10,064 nt of DNA, from contig JAQWDG010000017.1 of the NCBI GenBank assembly GCA_028705545.1, positions 6,635 through 16,698 of the forward strand. Reading direction: 5' to 3'. A program made the translations under genes and the position numbers. Below the pieces are notes generated by a model. The model did no database searches and was not told where the DNA came from. It worked only from the letters and a program-made list of their open reading frames with translations. The stretch comes from Methanoregula sp. (GTDB lineage: Archaea > Halobacteriota > Methanomicrobia > Methanomicrobiales > Methanospirillaceae). Positions 1-6,353 of the stretch are shown piece after piece (the stretch's first letter is position 1; every line of letters starts with the position of its first letter).

Positions 1-1526
1 TCCGCGAGTTCTGCCATGTCCTTTACCGTGCAGCCCGGGTGGCCGGACATGAAGTAGGGGACGATGTACTGGCGTTTTGGTTTTCCCTGCTGGAGCGCAT
101 CGAACCGTTCGCGGAACCGGTCGAAGACCTCACGCCCGGGCTTGTTCATCGCAGCGGTGACCTCTGCGCTCACGTGCTCCGGGGCGACCTTGAGGTGGCC
201 GGAGACATGGTACTCTGCGAGCTGCCGGAGATACCTCGCATCCTGGTCGCCGGCAAGCACGAGATCGTAGCGGATACCGGAGCCGACAAAGACCCTTTTT
301 ACGCCCGGGACTTCGCTCACCCGCCGGAGCAGCTCGCAGAGCTTTGTGTGGCTCACATCGAGGGTCGGGCAGGCCGGCGAACAGGACTTGTCCGGGCAGG
401 CGCCGGCTTTTTCCCACTTCGGGCAGGCCATTGCGTACATGTTCGCCGTTGGCCCGCCCACGTCCTGCACGATGCCTTTGAATTCCGGCATCTTTGTCAT
501 CCGGGTTACCTCCCGGACAATGGAGTCGATGCTCCGGCTCTGGACGATCCGGCCCTGGTGGTGGGTGAGGGCGCAGAACGAGCAGCCCCCGAAGCAGCCC
601 CGGTGGGAGACGACCGAGAACCTGACGGGTTCGAGCGCCGGGACCGGTTTTTTGTATGATGGGTGAGCCCGCCGGGAGAACGGCAGTTCATAGATCCGGT
701 CGAGTTCGGGGGTCGTAAGCGGCCGGGCCGGGGGGTTCTGGACGATAACGGTCTTCGGGTGCGGCTGGGCCACGGCCCGCCCCCGGACCGGGTCCTGTTC
801 GCGGTAGTGGAGCGCGAAGGCCTTTGCATACACGGTCTTGTCGGACGAGACTTCGGTAAACGAAGGGATCTCCACGATCCCCTCGTGCGGGGCAGCCCGC
901 CATTCGGCAACCTCCATCGTGTACGCGGTCCCCCGGATATTCCGAAGCGACCAGGACGGTTCGCCCGCATCAAGGCGCTGTGCGATTTCCACGATCTGCC
1001 GCTCGCCCATGCCGTAGATAAGGAGTGTTGCCGGGGCATCGGCAAGGATCGCCTGCCGGACTTTGTCCTGCCAGTAATCGTAGTGCGCAAACCTCCGCAG
1101 GCTCGCCTCGATCCCGCCAAGGACGATCGGGACATCCGGGTACGCGGCGTGGACGAGATTGGCGTACACGACCGTTGCCCGGTCCGGCCGGCGGAGCGCT
1201 CCCCCGGGGGAGTACACGTCCGAACTCCGGCGCTTGAGGTTCGGGGTGAGGTTGTTCACCATCGAATCGACATTGCCGGAGGAGATCCCAAAGAAGAGCC
1301 GGGGCTTCCCGAGCGCCGTGATATCCCGGTTGCTCTTCCAGTCCGGCTGGGCGATGATCCCGACCGAGAAACCTGCGTCCCAGAGGACCCGCCCGATAAG
1401 CGCCGTGCCAAAGGACGGGTGATCTACATACGCGTCGCCCGTAACAAGGATGATATCGAACTGTCCGATACCAAGGGCATCACCCTCCTTTCTTGAGAGG
1501 GGAAGAAATGTGGGCTGGGGTATCAT
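1..1526 (-). CDS. YgiQ/UPF0313 family radical SAM protein (C-terminus beyond window)
   Basis: The minus-strand frame stays open from an ATG at 1526-1524 to the window edge, giving 508 residues. The family is usually about 590-740 residues, so the C-terminal part is missing here. What is seen: an N-terminal family signature IILVTGDAYVDHPSFG (residues 25-40), GGIEASLRR (137-145), then the radical SAM core with CxxxCxxC at Cys311, Cys315 and Cys318, which should bind a 4Fe-4S cluster and S-adenosylmethionine. A second cysteine group lies at 368, 377, 382 and 386 and is also typical of the family. The protein should be a cytoplasmic radical SAM enzyme; the reaction and substrate of YgiQ proteins are unknown to me. 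The start fits because residues 4-10 (QPTFLPL) match the usual beginning of the family, although no good ribosome site precedes it. The gene begins 17 bases after the DUF296 stop, so it is probably co-transcribed and translated by coupling. Family assignment is very secure, the exact start fairly so. Confidence 0.93.
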   Translation of the reverse strand, partial: MIPQPTFLPLSRKEGDALGIGQFDIILVTGDAYVDHPSFGTALIGRVLWDAGFSVGIIAQPDWKSNRDITALGKPRLFFGISSGNVDSMVNNLTPNLKRRSSDVYSPGGALRRPDRATVVYANLVHAAYPDVPIVLGGIEASLRRFAHYDYWQDKVRQAILADAPATLLIYGMGERQIVEIAQRLDAGEPSWSLRNIRGTAYTMEVAEWRAAPHEGIVEIPSFTEVSSDKTVYAKAFALHYREQDPVRGRAVAQPHPKTVIVQNPPARPLTTPELDRIYELPFSRRAHPSYKKPVPALEPVRFSVVSHRGCFGGCSFCALTHHQGRIVQSRSIDSIVREVTRMTKMPEFKGIVQDVGGPTANMYAMACPKWEKAGACPDKSCSPACPTLDVSHTKLCELLRRVSEVPGVKRVFVGSGIRYDLVLAGDQDARYLRQLAEYHVSGHLKVAPEHVSAEVTAAMNKPGREVFDRFRERFDALQQGKPKRQYIVPYFMSGHPGCTVKDMAELA

Positions 1527-1543
1527 GGGAGGACAACGAGGGA

Positions 1544-2134
1544 TTATACCGGCGGCCGCCGGGTCAGGTCGCGGATGATCTCCGCAAGTCCGCCCGGCGC
1601 GTCCTCTTCCTCTTCAGCCGGTTCCGGTTCTGGCGCCGGGGGCACCGGTTCGCTCTTTTTTACCGGTTTTTCCGGTGCCGGCCCCTTTTGCCCCTCTTTT
1701 CCATGGACCGGCAGGTTCACCCGGGTCTTCTCATCGAACTGGCGGACAATGGAGACGCCGGCAAACTCCAGGATGACGGCTTCGGCCACGATATAGGTCA
1801 CCGCCTTCTCCCGCAGGCAGCCGGTCAGGGCGTACCCGGCCCGGCCCACGGATGCGTGGAAATGGATTGCCGGAGCGCTGTCCTCCATGCTGATGGTCCC
1901 GATGCCCACCATCTCCCACCCGCCTTCGAACATGACAAAATGCGGATCGGGGGGAAACACCGCTTCCTCCGGGCCGGTCACCATCCGGGCCTGCCGGAGC
2001 GCCCCGAGATACAGGATCGTCCCGGCCGTGACATTATGGGTTTTCACAAACTCGCGTGTAACGTCTAGAAAATCCTCGCCATCGTCTATCCGCAGGACAA
2101 ATACCCTGCCGATGCTGCCTTCAGAATACTGCAT
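1544..2134 (-). CDS. PPC/DUF296 domain protein with proline/glutamate-rich C-terminal tail
   Basis: 196 residues. Residues 1-135 form a PPC (plant and prokaryote conserved, DUF296) domain. It is recognisable from the opening GRVFVLRIDDGED, the GTILYLGAL strand (38-46), and the metal-site motif IHFHASVGR (90-98) with His91 and His93. In many PPC proteins a third His lies in a Gly-His-Leu motif; here the matching segment reads LTGCLRE, with Cys106 at that place. Residues about 147-180 are a Pro/Glu/Lys-rich linker, probably disordered, ending in a short helical tail (GGLAEIIRDLTRR, 181-193). Plant members carry AT-hooks and bind DNA; stand-alone prokaryotic members are mostly uncharacterised, so DNA binding is not claimed here. 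There is no signal peptide, so it should be cytoplasmic. A TATA-like box lies about 50 bases upstream. The gene heads a probable two-gene unit with the YgiQ gene. Confidence 0.88.
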   Translation of the reverse strand: MQYSEGSIGRVFVLRIDDGEDFLDVTREFVKTHNVTAGTILYLGALRQARMVTGPEEAVFPPDPHFVMFEGGWEMVGIGTISMEDSAPAIHFHASVGRAGYALTGCLREKAVTYIVAEAVILEFAGVSIVRQFDEKTRVNLPVHGKEGQKGPAPEKPVKKSEPVPPAPEPEPAEEEEDAPGGLAEIIRDLTRRPPV

Positions 2135-2184
2135 AGAGGCGCCTTGTCTTCAAGGTTTTTTTCGTATTGATAAGATGGATGCGG

Positions 2185-2192
2185 ATTTATAT
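2185..2192 (-). promoter_or_regulatory. Putative TATA box of the DUF296-ygiQ unit
   Basis: On the minus strand the sequence reads GAAAAGAGATATAAATCC. ATATAAAT is close to the archaeal TATA consensus, and the purine-rich GAAAAG just upstream resembles a BRE. A transcript starting about 25 bases further on would have a leader of roughly 25-30 bases before the ATG at 2134. Seen by eye only. Confidence 0.5.
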
Positions 2193-2205
2193 CTCTTTTC
2201 TCCAG

Positions 2206-2210
2206 AAAAA
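2206..2210 (-). terminator. Weak oligo-T candidate terminator after DUF2207
   Basis: On the minus strand a run of five T (CCGTTTTTCTGG) follows the DUF2207 stop by about 77 bases and immediately precedes the promoter of the next unit. A four-T run near 2256-2259 is the only alternative. There is no convincing hairpin, so this is a weak call. Confidence 0.25.
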
Positions 2211-2286
2211 CGGGATGGCTCCTCCCTGTCTGCACGATCAAACGGACCGGGGCGCAAAAGATCCCGGAGCGCGGCAGGCCGGGGAG

Positions 2287-4113
2287 TTACCTCCCGCCGG
2301 CCCCGCCGCCGCCAAAGCCGCCGCCTCCCCCGAATCCTCCTCCTCCGAAACCGCCCATTCCTCCACCGGCCCCTCCCTGTGTGGGAGGGACAAAGGTCAT
2401 GATAGGTACAAAGACCGAGTTCATCCCCATAACCCCGGCCGGGACGCCGGTATCGGGAACCGGGATGTTGAGTTCCTGCATGGCCGCTTCCACCTTGTCG
2501 CCGACCCCGAGTGCCGTGCCGTAGACCAGCCACTCGCCCCACATCGGGAGGTCCTCGGGGGGATACTTCCGGATCATGGCCATGTCGGAGAGGAAATGGG
2601 CAAAGGCATCCCATTCCAGCTTGTCCTTGTAATGGTCGTCCTTCCAGTGCCCGAACAGGGTGGATGGAGCGGCCCACGCAATCACGAACTGGACAGTCGC
2701 AACGAGCAGCAGGACGGCTGCCGGGAACAGGAGCGAAGCCTGCATCGGCATCACGAATGCCGCCATGAACGTGACAACGCAGAGCACTGCGCTTACCGCG
2801 ACAAACGGGGTGAGGTGGTCGCGGCCGTCGACCATATACTGGTAAGAGATGGACGTGTCGACCCGGTGGGTCATATCGGTGAGGTTCTTCTGGAACCGGA
2901 GCGCCGTTTCCATCGAGGTAACCCTTGTGCGGGCATCGTTAACGAGCTCTTTTATATCATCGGAATCGAGCACGCCGTCCTTTCCCACAGTCTTGAGGAA
3001 GGCAAGGATCCGCTGCTCGTAGGGATCGGATGTCGCTTCCGAGAGGATCTGGATCTTCACGCCTTTTCCCTCGCCTTTGCTCGTGACAGCGATCAGTTTC
3101 CTCCGGTGCATATCGAGGAGCGTGGCATAGTACCCGTCCTCGTCAAATTCCAGCGCGTCGCCTTTGAAGAGCAGGTTGACCTGCCAGGGCTTGAGGTCCG
3201 GGTTCGGGATGGTGCTCAGGTAGGTCGTCACCGTGAACATGCGCTCCCTCCCGTACCGGTAATAGAGGAGGAGCAGGAGGAACGGGACGAGGATGACGAG
3301 CGCCTTTGCCAGGTAACCGGCAACGAGGGCTGCCATGTACGGGAGATCGTACCAGAAACTGGCGGAAGCGGCCTGCGAGGCTACGTCTGTGGTCGTGCTC
3401 CATACCCCGGGCATCGATGCGAATGCGTCCTTGTTTCCCACCATCTCCACGGCAATGATTTCGTTCTCGGCAACGCTTCCCGTGATGGTGTAGGTGTCCC
3501 CGGTCTTATCGGCAGAGAGGGTTGGCGGGTATACATAGACCTGTTCGATATTGTCGGCCGGCACCGTGATCATGACGTACTGGTACGGGATGTGGCTGGT
3601 GCCGGCAAATTTCAGGTTGAGGTGCGTATGGGTGCCGTCCGTTTCCAGCGGGGGATGAACCACGTACGTGGTTGTTACGGTATAGGTCCCTTCGGAAAAA
3701 TACGAGGGATTGTAGATCCCTACTTCATTACTGTCGGCGAGCCGCGAGATCCTGCCGGAGACGGAGGTGTCGCTGGTGCCAAAGACCCGGACGGCGAGCG
3801 CGGAATTCATGGCATAGCCAATGGTGCCTGACGGCGCATCTATCGATACGAACTGGATCGACGAACTATTGCGGCTGTCAAAGACAAGCGGTGCTTCCCA
3901 CGAGCGGTACAGCATCCGGTACTCGCCCGATGTCTGCACATTGTAGATGTACTGCTCCTGCAGGGTGCCGCTGTCCGAGAGGGTGGCCCGGTACGAATCC
4001 ACCACGAGATCCCCGTGGATGAAGGGCGGGACGACAACGGCAAGGACAAATGCTGCAATCCCGAGAACCAGCGTGGCGGCAAAAATAAGGGTGATCTGCC
4101 GGTTTTCGCTCAC
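2287..4113 (-). CDS. DUF2207 domain membrane protein with glycine-rich tail
   Basis: 608 residues. Layout: an N-terminal membrane segment or uncleaved signal (about 8-30), a large beta-rich domain presumably outside the cell (31-255), a second membrane segment (259-284) ending in the basic YYRYGRERM, a soluble probably cytoplasmic domain (about 290-430), two more membrane segments (436-454 and 458-481), then the conserved region WDAFAHFLSDMAMIRKYPPE (501-520) with MWGEWLVYGTALGVGDKV after it. The last 29 residues are almost all Gly and Phe. These traits match the DUF2207 (YciQ-like) family, whose molecular role is not established. The start codon is GTG at 4113-4111, preceded by AGGGGA at a suitable distance. 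It lies 16 bases after the lemA stop, so the two genes form one unit. LemA and DUF2207 genes are often neighbours, which suggests one envelope process. Confidence 0.92.
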   Translation of the reverse strand: MSENRQITLIFAATLVLGIAAFVLAVVVPPFIHGDLVVDSYRATLSDSGTLQEQYIYNVQTSGEYRMLYRSWEAPLVFDSRNSSSIQFVSIDAPSGTIGYAMNSALAVRVFGTSDTSVSGRISRLADSNEVGIYNPSYFSEGTYTVTTTYVVHPPLETDGTHTHLNLKFAGTSHIPYQYVMITVPADNIEQVYVYPPTLSADKTGDTYTITGSVAENEIIAVEMVGNKDAFASMPGVWSTTTDVASQAASASFWYDLPYMAALVAGYLAKALVILVPFLLLLLYYRYGRERMFTVTTYLSTIPNPDLKPWQVNLLFKGDALEFDEDGYYATLLDMHRRKLIAVTSKGEGKGVKIQILSEATSDPYEQRILAFLKTVGKDGVLDSDDIKELVNDARTRVTSMETALRFQKNLTDMTHRVDTSISYQYMVDGRDHLTPFVAVSAVLCVVTFMAAFVMPMQASLLFPAAVLLLVATVQFVIAWAAPSTLFGHWKDDHYKDKLEWDAFAHFLSDMAMIRKYPPEDLPMWGEWLVYGTALGVGDKVEAAMQELNIPVPDTGVPAGVMGMNSVFVPIMTFVPPTQGGAGGGMGGFGGGGFGGGGGFGGGGAGGR

Positions 4114-4129
4114 GATTTTATTCCCCTGT

Positions 4130-4699
4130 TTAGAACTCGATCTTGGGGGCGGTCGCTATGGCTTCCTCGAACTGGAGGTACTCGAGTTTGTTGAGGTGGA
4201 TGAGGTGACCGATGATGTTCGAGGGGATCGTGTCCATCATCGTGTTAAACTCCTGCGAGATGTTGTTGTAGGTGTACCGCTGCCGGGAGATCTCGTTTTC
4301 GAGGTCTTTGACCGATCCCATAAGATTGGTGACGGTGCTGGCGGTCTTGAGGTCCGGGTAGTTCTCTGCCACGGCAAGCAGGCGGCCAAAGATCGAGCGG
4401 GATTCTGCCTCGACTTTATTCAGGTCGCCGGGCCCGGCGGTGGCTACTGCGGCACGCATGGCGGTGACCCTGGTGAGCGTGTCCTGCTCGAACTTTGCAT
4501 AGCTCTTAACGGCACCGAGCAGCTGCTCGATCATGTCGAGCCGCTTTTTCATTGCCACCCGGATCTGCCCGAGGGTTGCCTCGGACGAGTTCTTGAGGGA
4601 ATAAAACCGGTTGTAGATCCCGACGGCCCAGATGACCAGGCCGATGACAACGAGGATGATGACAATCAGGATGATCCAGCCAATGATATCTCCGAGCAT
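4130..4699 (-). CDS. lemA: LemA family membrane-anchored protein
   Basis: 189 residues, the usual family length. A single N-terminal membrane segment (about 4-27) is followed by the long helical LemA domain. Visible family motifs are YNRFYSLKN (29-37), LLGAVKSYAKFE (60-71), LLAVAENYPDLK (107-118) and the pattern ExxIxxxRxxYN (135-145). LemA proteins fold as long helical bundles on the membrane; their biochemical role is unknown, though they are commonly next to TPM or DUF2207 membrane proteins, as here. The ATG at 4699-4697 is chosen because it puts the membrane helix right at the N-terminus; the ribosome site before it is poor. The upstream 115 bases lead to two tandem palindromes that may control this unit. 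Confidence 0.93.
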   Translation of the reverse strand: MLGDIIGWIILIVIILVVIGLVIWAVGIYNRFYSLKNSSEATLGQIRVAMKKRLDMIEQLLGAVKSYAKFEQDTLTRVTAMRAAVATAGPGDLNKVEAESRSIFGRLLAVAENYPDLKTASTVTNLMGSVKDLENEISRQRYTYNNISQEFNTMMDTIPSNIIGHLIHLNKLEYLQFEEAIATAPKIEF

Positions 4700-4784
4700 G
4701 GTGTATCACAATACCGGTGCACCCGCAAGAAGATAAGGGTGAGGTACGGCAGAAGACCTGCATGGCAGGGATAGCGGTGTTTGT

Positions 4785-4791
4785 AAAAAAA
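4785..4791 (-). other. T7 tract in the lemA upstream region
   Basis: The minus strand reads CCGGTTTTTTTACAAAC. It can be read as a fourth member of the CCGG plus T7 family found at 4883-5002, which would make it a terminator or attenuator, or as a poor TATA-like element (TTTACAAA) for lemA about 85 bases before its start. The sequence does not decide between the two. Confidence 0.3.
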
Positions 4792-4814
4792 CCGGATTTT
4801 CCCTGTCCTTAATC

Positions 4815-4850
4815 TTACCGTACATCGGTAATTTTACCGCATATCGGTAA
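4815..4850. promoter_or_regulatory. Two tandem 17-bp palindromes, probable operator pair
   Basis: TTACCGTACATCGGTAA (4815-4831) and TTACCGCATATCGGTAA (4834-4850) share perfect TTACCG/CGGTAA arms around different 5-base centres. Only two bases separate them, and their centres are 19 bp apart, close to two helical turns. Such a pair is what a dimeric helix-turn-helix regulator binding side by side would leave. It sits 115 bases upstream of lemA and downstream of the SelB-like gene, so the lemA-DUF2207 unit is the likely target. No cognate regulator is encoded in this window. Confidence 0.6.
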
Positions 4851-4882
4851 CTTTACTAACATCCCCTCACCGGAGCCGGTTC

Positions 4883-4906
4883 AAAAAAAGATGAAAACCG
4901 GTGCAG
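4883..4906 (-). terminator. CCGGTT plus T7 terminator-like repeat, copy 2
   Basis: The minus strand reads CTGCACCGGTT, six bases, then seven T. The CCGGTT can also pair with an AACCGG just after the T run (4876-4881), giving a small hairpin with the T tract in its loop. It shares CTGCACCGGTT and the T7 with 4914-4935. Oligo-T tracts are the normal intrinsic stop signal in archaea. Confidence 0.45.
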
Positions 4907-4913
4907 GCCAATT

Positions 4914-4935
4914 AAAAAAATCAGAACCGGTGCAG
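4914..4935 (-). terminator. CCGGTT plus T7 terminator-like repeat, copy 1
   Basis: The minus strand reads CTGCACCGGTT, four bases, then seven T. It lies about 90 bases beyond the stop of the SelB-like gene and shares its first eleven bases and the T7 with the element at 4883-4906. It could act as a back-up terminator. Confidence 0.45.
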
Positions 4936-4995
4936 AATTTTTAGAAATTTCCGGTTACTGGATTGAACCGGGCCGGGCCAACGTACCGGAACCGG

Positions 4996-5002
4996 AAAAA
5001 AA
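4996..5002 (-). terminator. Primary oligo-T terminator of the SelB-like gene
   Basis: Seven T on the minus strand begin nine bases after the TAA of the SelB-like gene and are followed by CCGGTTCCGG. Position and T-run length fit an archaeal terminator. Confidence 0.6.
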
Positions 5003-5011
5003 GATGATGAT

Positions 5012-5983
5012 TTATGCAATCGTCAGCGTCCCGACAACCCGGAGCTTGCCGCCTTCGAGATAGTTGAGGACAACTTTTGCTCCCGGGGGAAAGACGAGGT
5101 CCTTGTCGAGCGCAATGGTCAGCTCGGGCATCCGCCAGTCGCTGCCTGCAACAACTTTTGTGATACGGGCCGGCAAAAACTGCATCCAGTGGCCCACGTA
5201 CACGACCATGTCCTCCTTGAGCGGGGCGGGCCAGTACTTGACGAGCTGGGCGCTCCCCGTGATGGTTAACGAGGTCTTTACCGCGGGGTCGTTGGTGAGG
5301 ACATAGCCGCGGTCGAGGTCTTCAGCTTCGACTCCCTTGAGGGCGAGCCCGGCCCGGTCGCCGATCACTGCGATTTCGGCGTCTTCATCGTGCTTCTGGA
5401 TGGAACGGACCTGTGCGGTTTTCGTGGTCGGGAGCACCTTGAGCGTATCGTGTTTTTTGATGACCCCGTGCGCCACGCAGCCAAGGACTACAGTTCCGAC
5501 GCCTTTGACGTTGAAGTGGTGGTCGATGGGCATGGACCCGATGGAAGCTCCCTCCTTGGTCTTCTGGTGGGCGGAGAGCTTTGCCGCGGCATCGAGCAGC
5601 TTCTCCCGAATGCCGATGGGCTCGTCCTCGACGACATCGTAGTGTTCGAGCACGGTGCCCCTGATGAGCGGGGCGATCTGGTCGGGGGAGAGGTAGTTTT
5701 TCAGGACAAGCGAGCCGTTTGCCTTCCCGGCGCACTGGAGCATCAGTACCATCTCGCCGAAGGTAGCATTGACCTCGCTGACTACGAGGAGGACCCGGTC
5801 GGCAAGGGAGATCGTGTAGAAGAGCGAGGATAGCTTCTCCGGGTACCGGGTCGGTTCGATGAACGTGACGGTCGAGGGGCCTTTTTTGAGGTTATAGAAC
5901 GTGATATCGCTGGATGTGCCCTTTTTTCCCAGGGCATCTGCATAGCCGTTCGGGGCGAGGACGGCGACGGTGATATTGGACAT
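5012..5983 (-). CDS. SelB-like elongation factor homologue (EF-Tu family) with degenerate GTPase domain
   Basis: 323 residues, much shorter than a normal SelB or EF-1A. Residues about 1-145 occupy the place of the GTPase domain. Where GHVDHGKT should be, it reads APNGYADALGKKGTSSD (10-26); where the DxPGH switch should be, it reads FIEPTRYPEKL (41-51); and no NKxD is seen. The strand ADRVLLVVSE (61-70) still has the family look. Residues 149-232 are a good EF-Tu domain 2 (SMPIDHHFNVKGVGTVVLG, then GVIKKHDTLKVLP). Residues 236-323 resemble domain 3 of SelB, including YVGHWMQFLPARI and the closing KLRVVGTLTI. This fits the archaeal SelB-like group (aSelBL) described as a disjunct archaeal family with altered GTPase motifs. 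It probably binds RNA or another translation component without hydrolysing GTP; its function is unknown. The ATG at 5983-5981 has no clear ribosome site. It stands alone, closed by an oligo-T terminator. Confidence 0.85.
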   Translation of the reverse strand: MSNITVAVLAPNGYADALGKKGTSSDITFYNLKKGPSTVTFIEPTRYPEKLSSLFYTISLADRVLLVVSEVNATFGEMVLMLQCAGKANGSLVLKNYLSPDQIAPLIRGTVLEHYDVVEDEPIGIREKLLDAAAKLSAHQKTKEGASIGSMPIDHHFNVKGVGTVVLGCVAHGVIKKHDTLKVLPTTKTAQVRSIQKHDEDAEIAVIGDRAGLALKGVEAEDLDRGYVLTNDPAVKTSLTITGSAQLVKYWPAPLKEDMVVYVGHWMQFLPARITKVVAGSDWRMPELTIALDKDLVFPPGAKVVLNYLEGGKLRVVGTLTIA

Positions 5984-6031
5984 GATGGTACGTATATCGT
6001 ATTGAGACGGTATTAGGGTTTAGGATCCCTG

Positions 6032-6082
6032 TAAAGTAACTTTAGAGAGTGTATTAGGAATTCCTGGGGTCTTATTAAGACC
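6032..6082. promoter_or_regulatory. Cluster of three palindromes upstream of the SelB-like gene
   Basis: TAAAGTAACTTTA (6032-6044, five-base arms), AGGAATTCCT (6056-6065, perfect) and GGTCTTATTAAGACC (6068-6082, seven-base arms around one base) follow each other 49-99 bases upstream of the SelB-like start. They could be regulator sites; the last could also form a short hairpin. No strong TATA box is visible for that gene, CTAATAC and TTACTTTA on the minus strand being the nearest. Confidence 0.35.
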
Positions 6083-6270
6083 ATTGTCCGGAGAACATGG
6101 GAGAGGTATCAGATACAAACGTCCCCCATTAAATAAAACATAATCGTCGAAAGATAACTCTTCACCAGAACAGATGCGCAGAGGAAAAAATCTGGAAGTG
6201 CCGAAGAAATTTAATGATTGAACTGCAAAATATAGACACTAAATCATCAAAGTCGCAGGAATCCCACATC

Positions 6271-6282
6271 ACAGGTACCTGT
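6271..6282. promoter_or_regulatory. Perfect 12-bp palindrome ACAGGTACCTGT
   Basis: A perfect 12-bp palindrome lies 26 bases before a TATA-like element and 72 bases before the first tiny ORF. CAGGAA (6256-6261) and TTCCTG (6284-6289) flank it and could extend a hairpin. Its position suits an operator for the plus-strand unit. Confidence 0.35.
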
Positions 6283-6307
6283 CTTCCTGGCAGAGCCATG
6301 GGACACC

Positions 6308-6315
6308 ATTAAAAT
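6308..6315 (+). promoter_or_regulatory. Weak TATA-like element before the tiny ORFs
   Basis: ATTAAAAT in CACCATTAAAATGTCAC is the best-placed AT element on the plus strand. Transcription starting about 25 bases later would leave a short leader carrying the GGAGAGAGG ribosome site before 6354. It deviates from the consensus. AAAATATAG near 6228-6236 is another candidate. Confidence 0.3.
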
Positions 6316-6353
6316 GTCACGTGTATTCATCACAAGAGCAACGGAGAGAGGGC

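Larger units (their letters stand above)
5984..6353. other. Long intergenic region with several palindromes, no recognisable gene
   Basis: This 370-base stretch is more AT-rich than the genes to its left. No tRNA, rRNA or known small RNA is recognised. It contains perfect or near-perfect short palindromes at 6032-6044, 6056-6065, 6068-6082 and 6271-6282. A frame continuous with the 25-codon ORF is open from 6243 but has no ATG before 6354. It should contain the promoter of the SelB-like gene (minus) near its left end and that of the tiny ORF/glycosyltransferase unit (plus) near its right end. Confidence 0.6.

Noticed and set aside
506..1135. 209-codon minus-strand frame inside the YgiQ gene
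   Set aside because: It is an out-of-frame shadow. The translation is full of Arg/Ser/Pro, while the overlapping frame carries CxxxCxxC and other family motifs.
1424..1480. ATG with a perfect AAGGAGGGTG ribosome site on the minus strand, inside the YgiQ start region
   Set aside because: It opens only 18 codons out of frame. The in-frame residues on both sides (FLPLSRKEG and the family signature) show that translation runs through from 1526. The ribosome-like bases encode Lys-Glu-Gly.
663..1496. 277-codon plus-strand frame opposite the YgiQ gene
   Set aside because: It mirrors the real radical SAM gene, whose motifs on the minus strand are unmistakable. The plus translation is low-complexity Arg/Pro/Asp-rich with no family.
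1543..1548. TATAAT on the minus strand just before the YgiQ gene
   Set aside because: It includes the TAA stop of the DUF296 gene and lies too close to the ATG for an archaeal TATA box. Co-transcription explains expression better.
2290..2375. GC-rich repetitive DNA resembling a repeat array
   Set aside because: The repetition comes from consecutive Gly codons (with some Phe) at the end of DUF2207; there are no regular spacers and it is not CRISPR-like.
2167..3831. 554-codon open frame on the plus strand opposite DUF2207
   Set aside because: It is antisense to a clear DUF2207 gene. The GC-rich third positions of the real gene suppress stops in this frame. The translation is rich in His, Arg and Gly without domain features.
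4506..4763. 85-codon minus-strand ORF overlapping the lemA start
   Set aside because: Most of it is an out-of-frame reading of lemA. The translation has no features and LemA itself is certain.
5390..5833. 147-codon plus-strand frame opposite the SelB-like gene
   Set aside because: It is antisense to clear EF-Tu domain 2 coding sequence, with no start signal and no recognisable domain.
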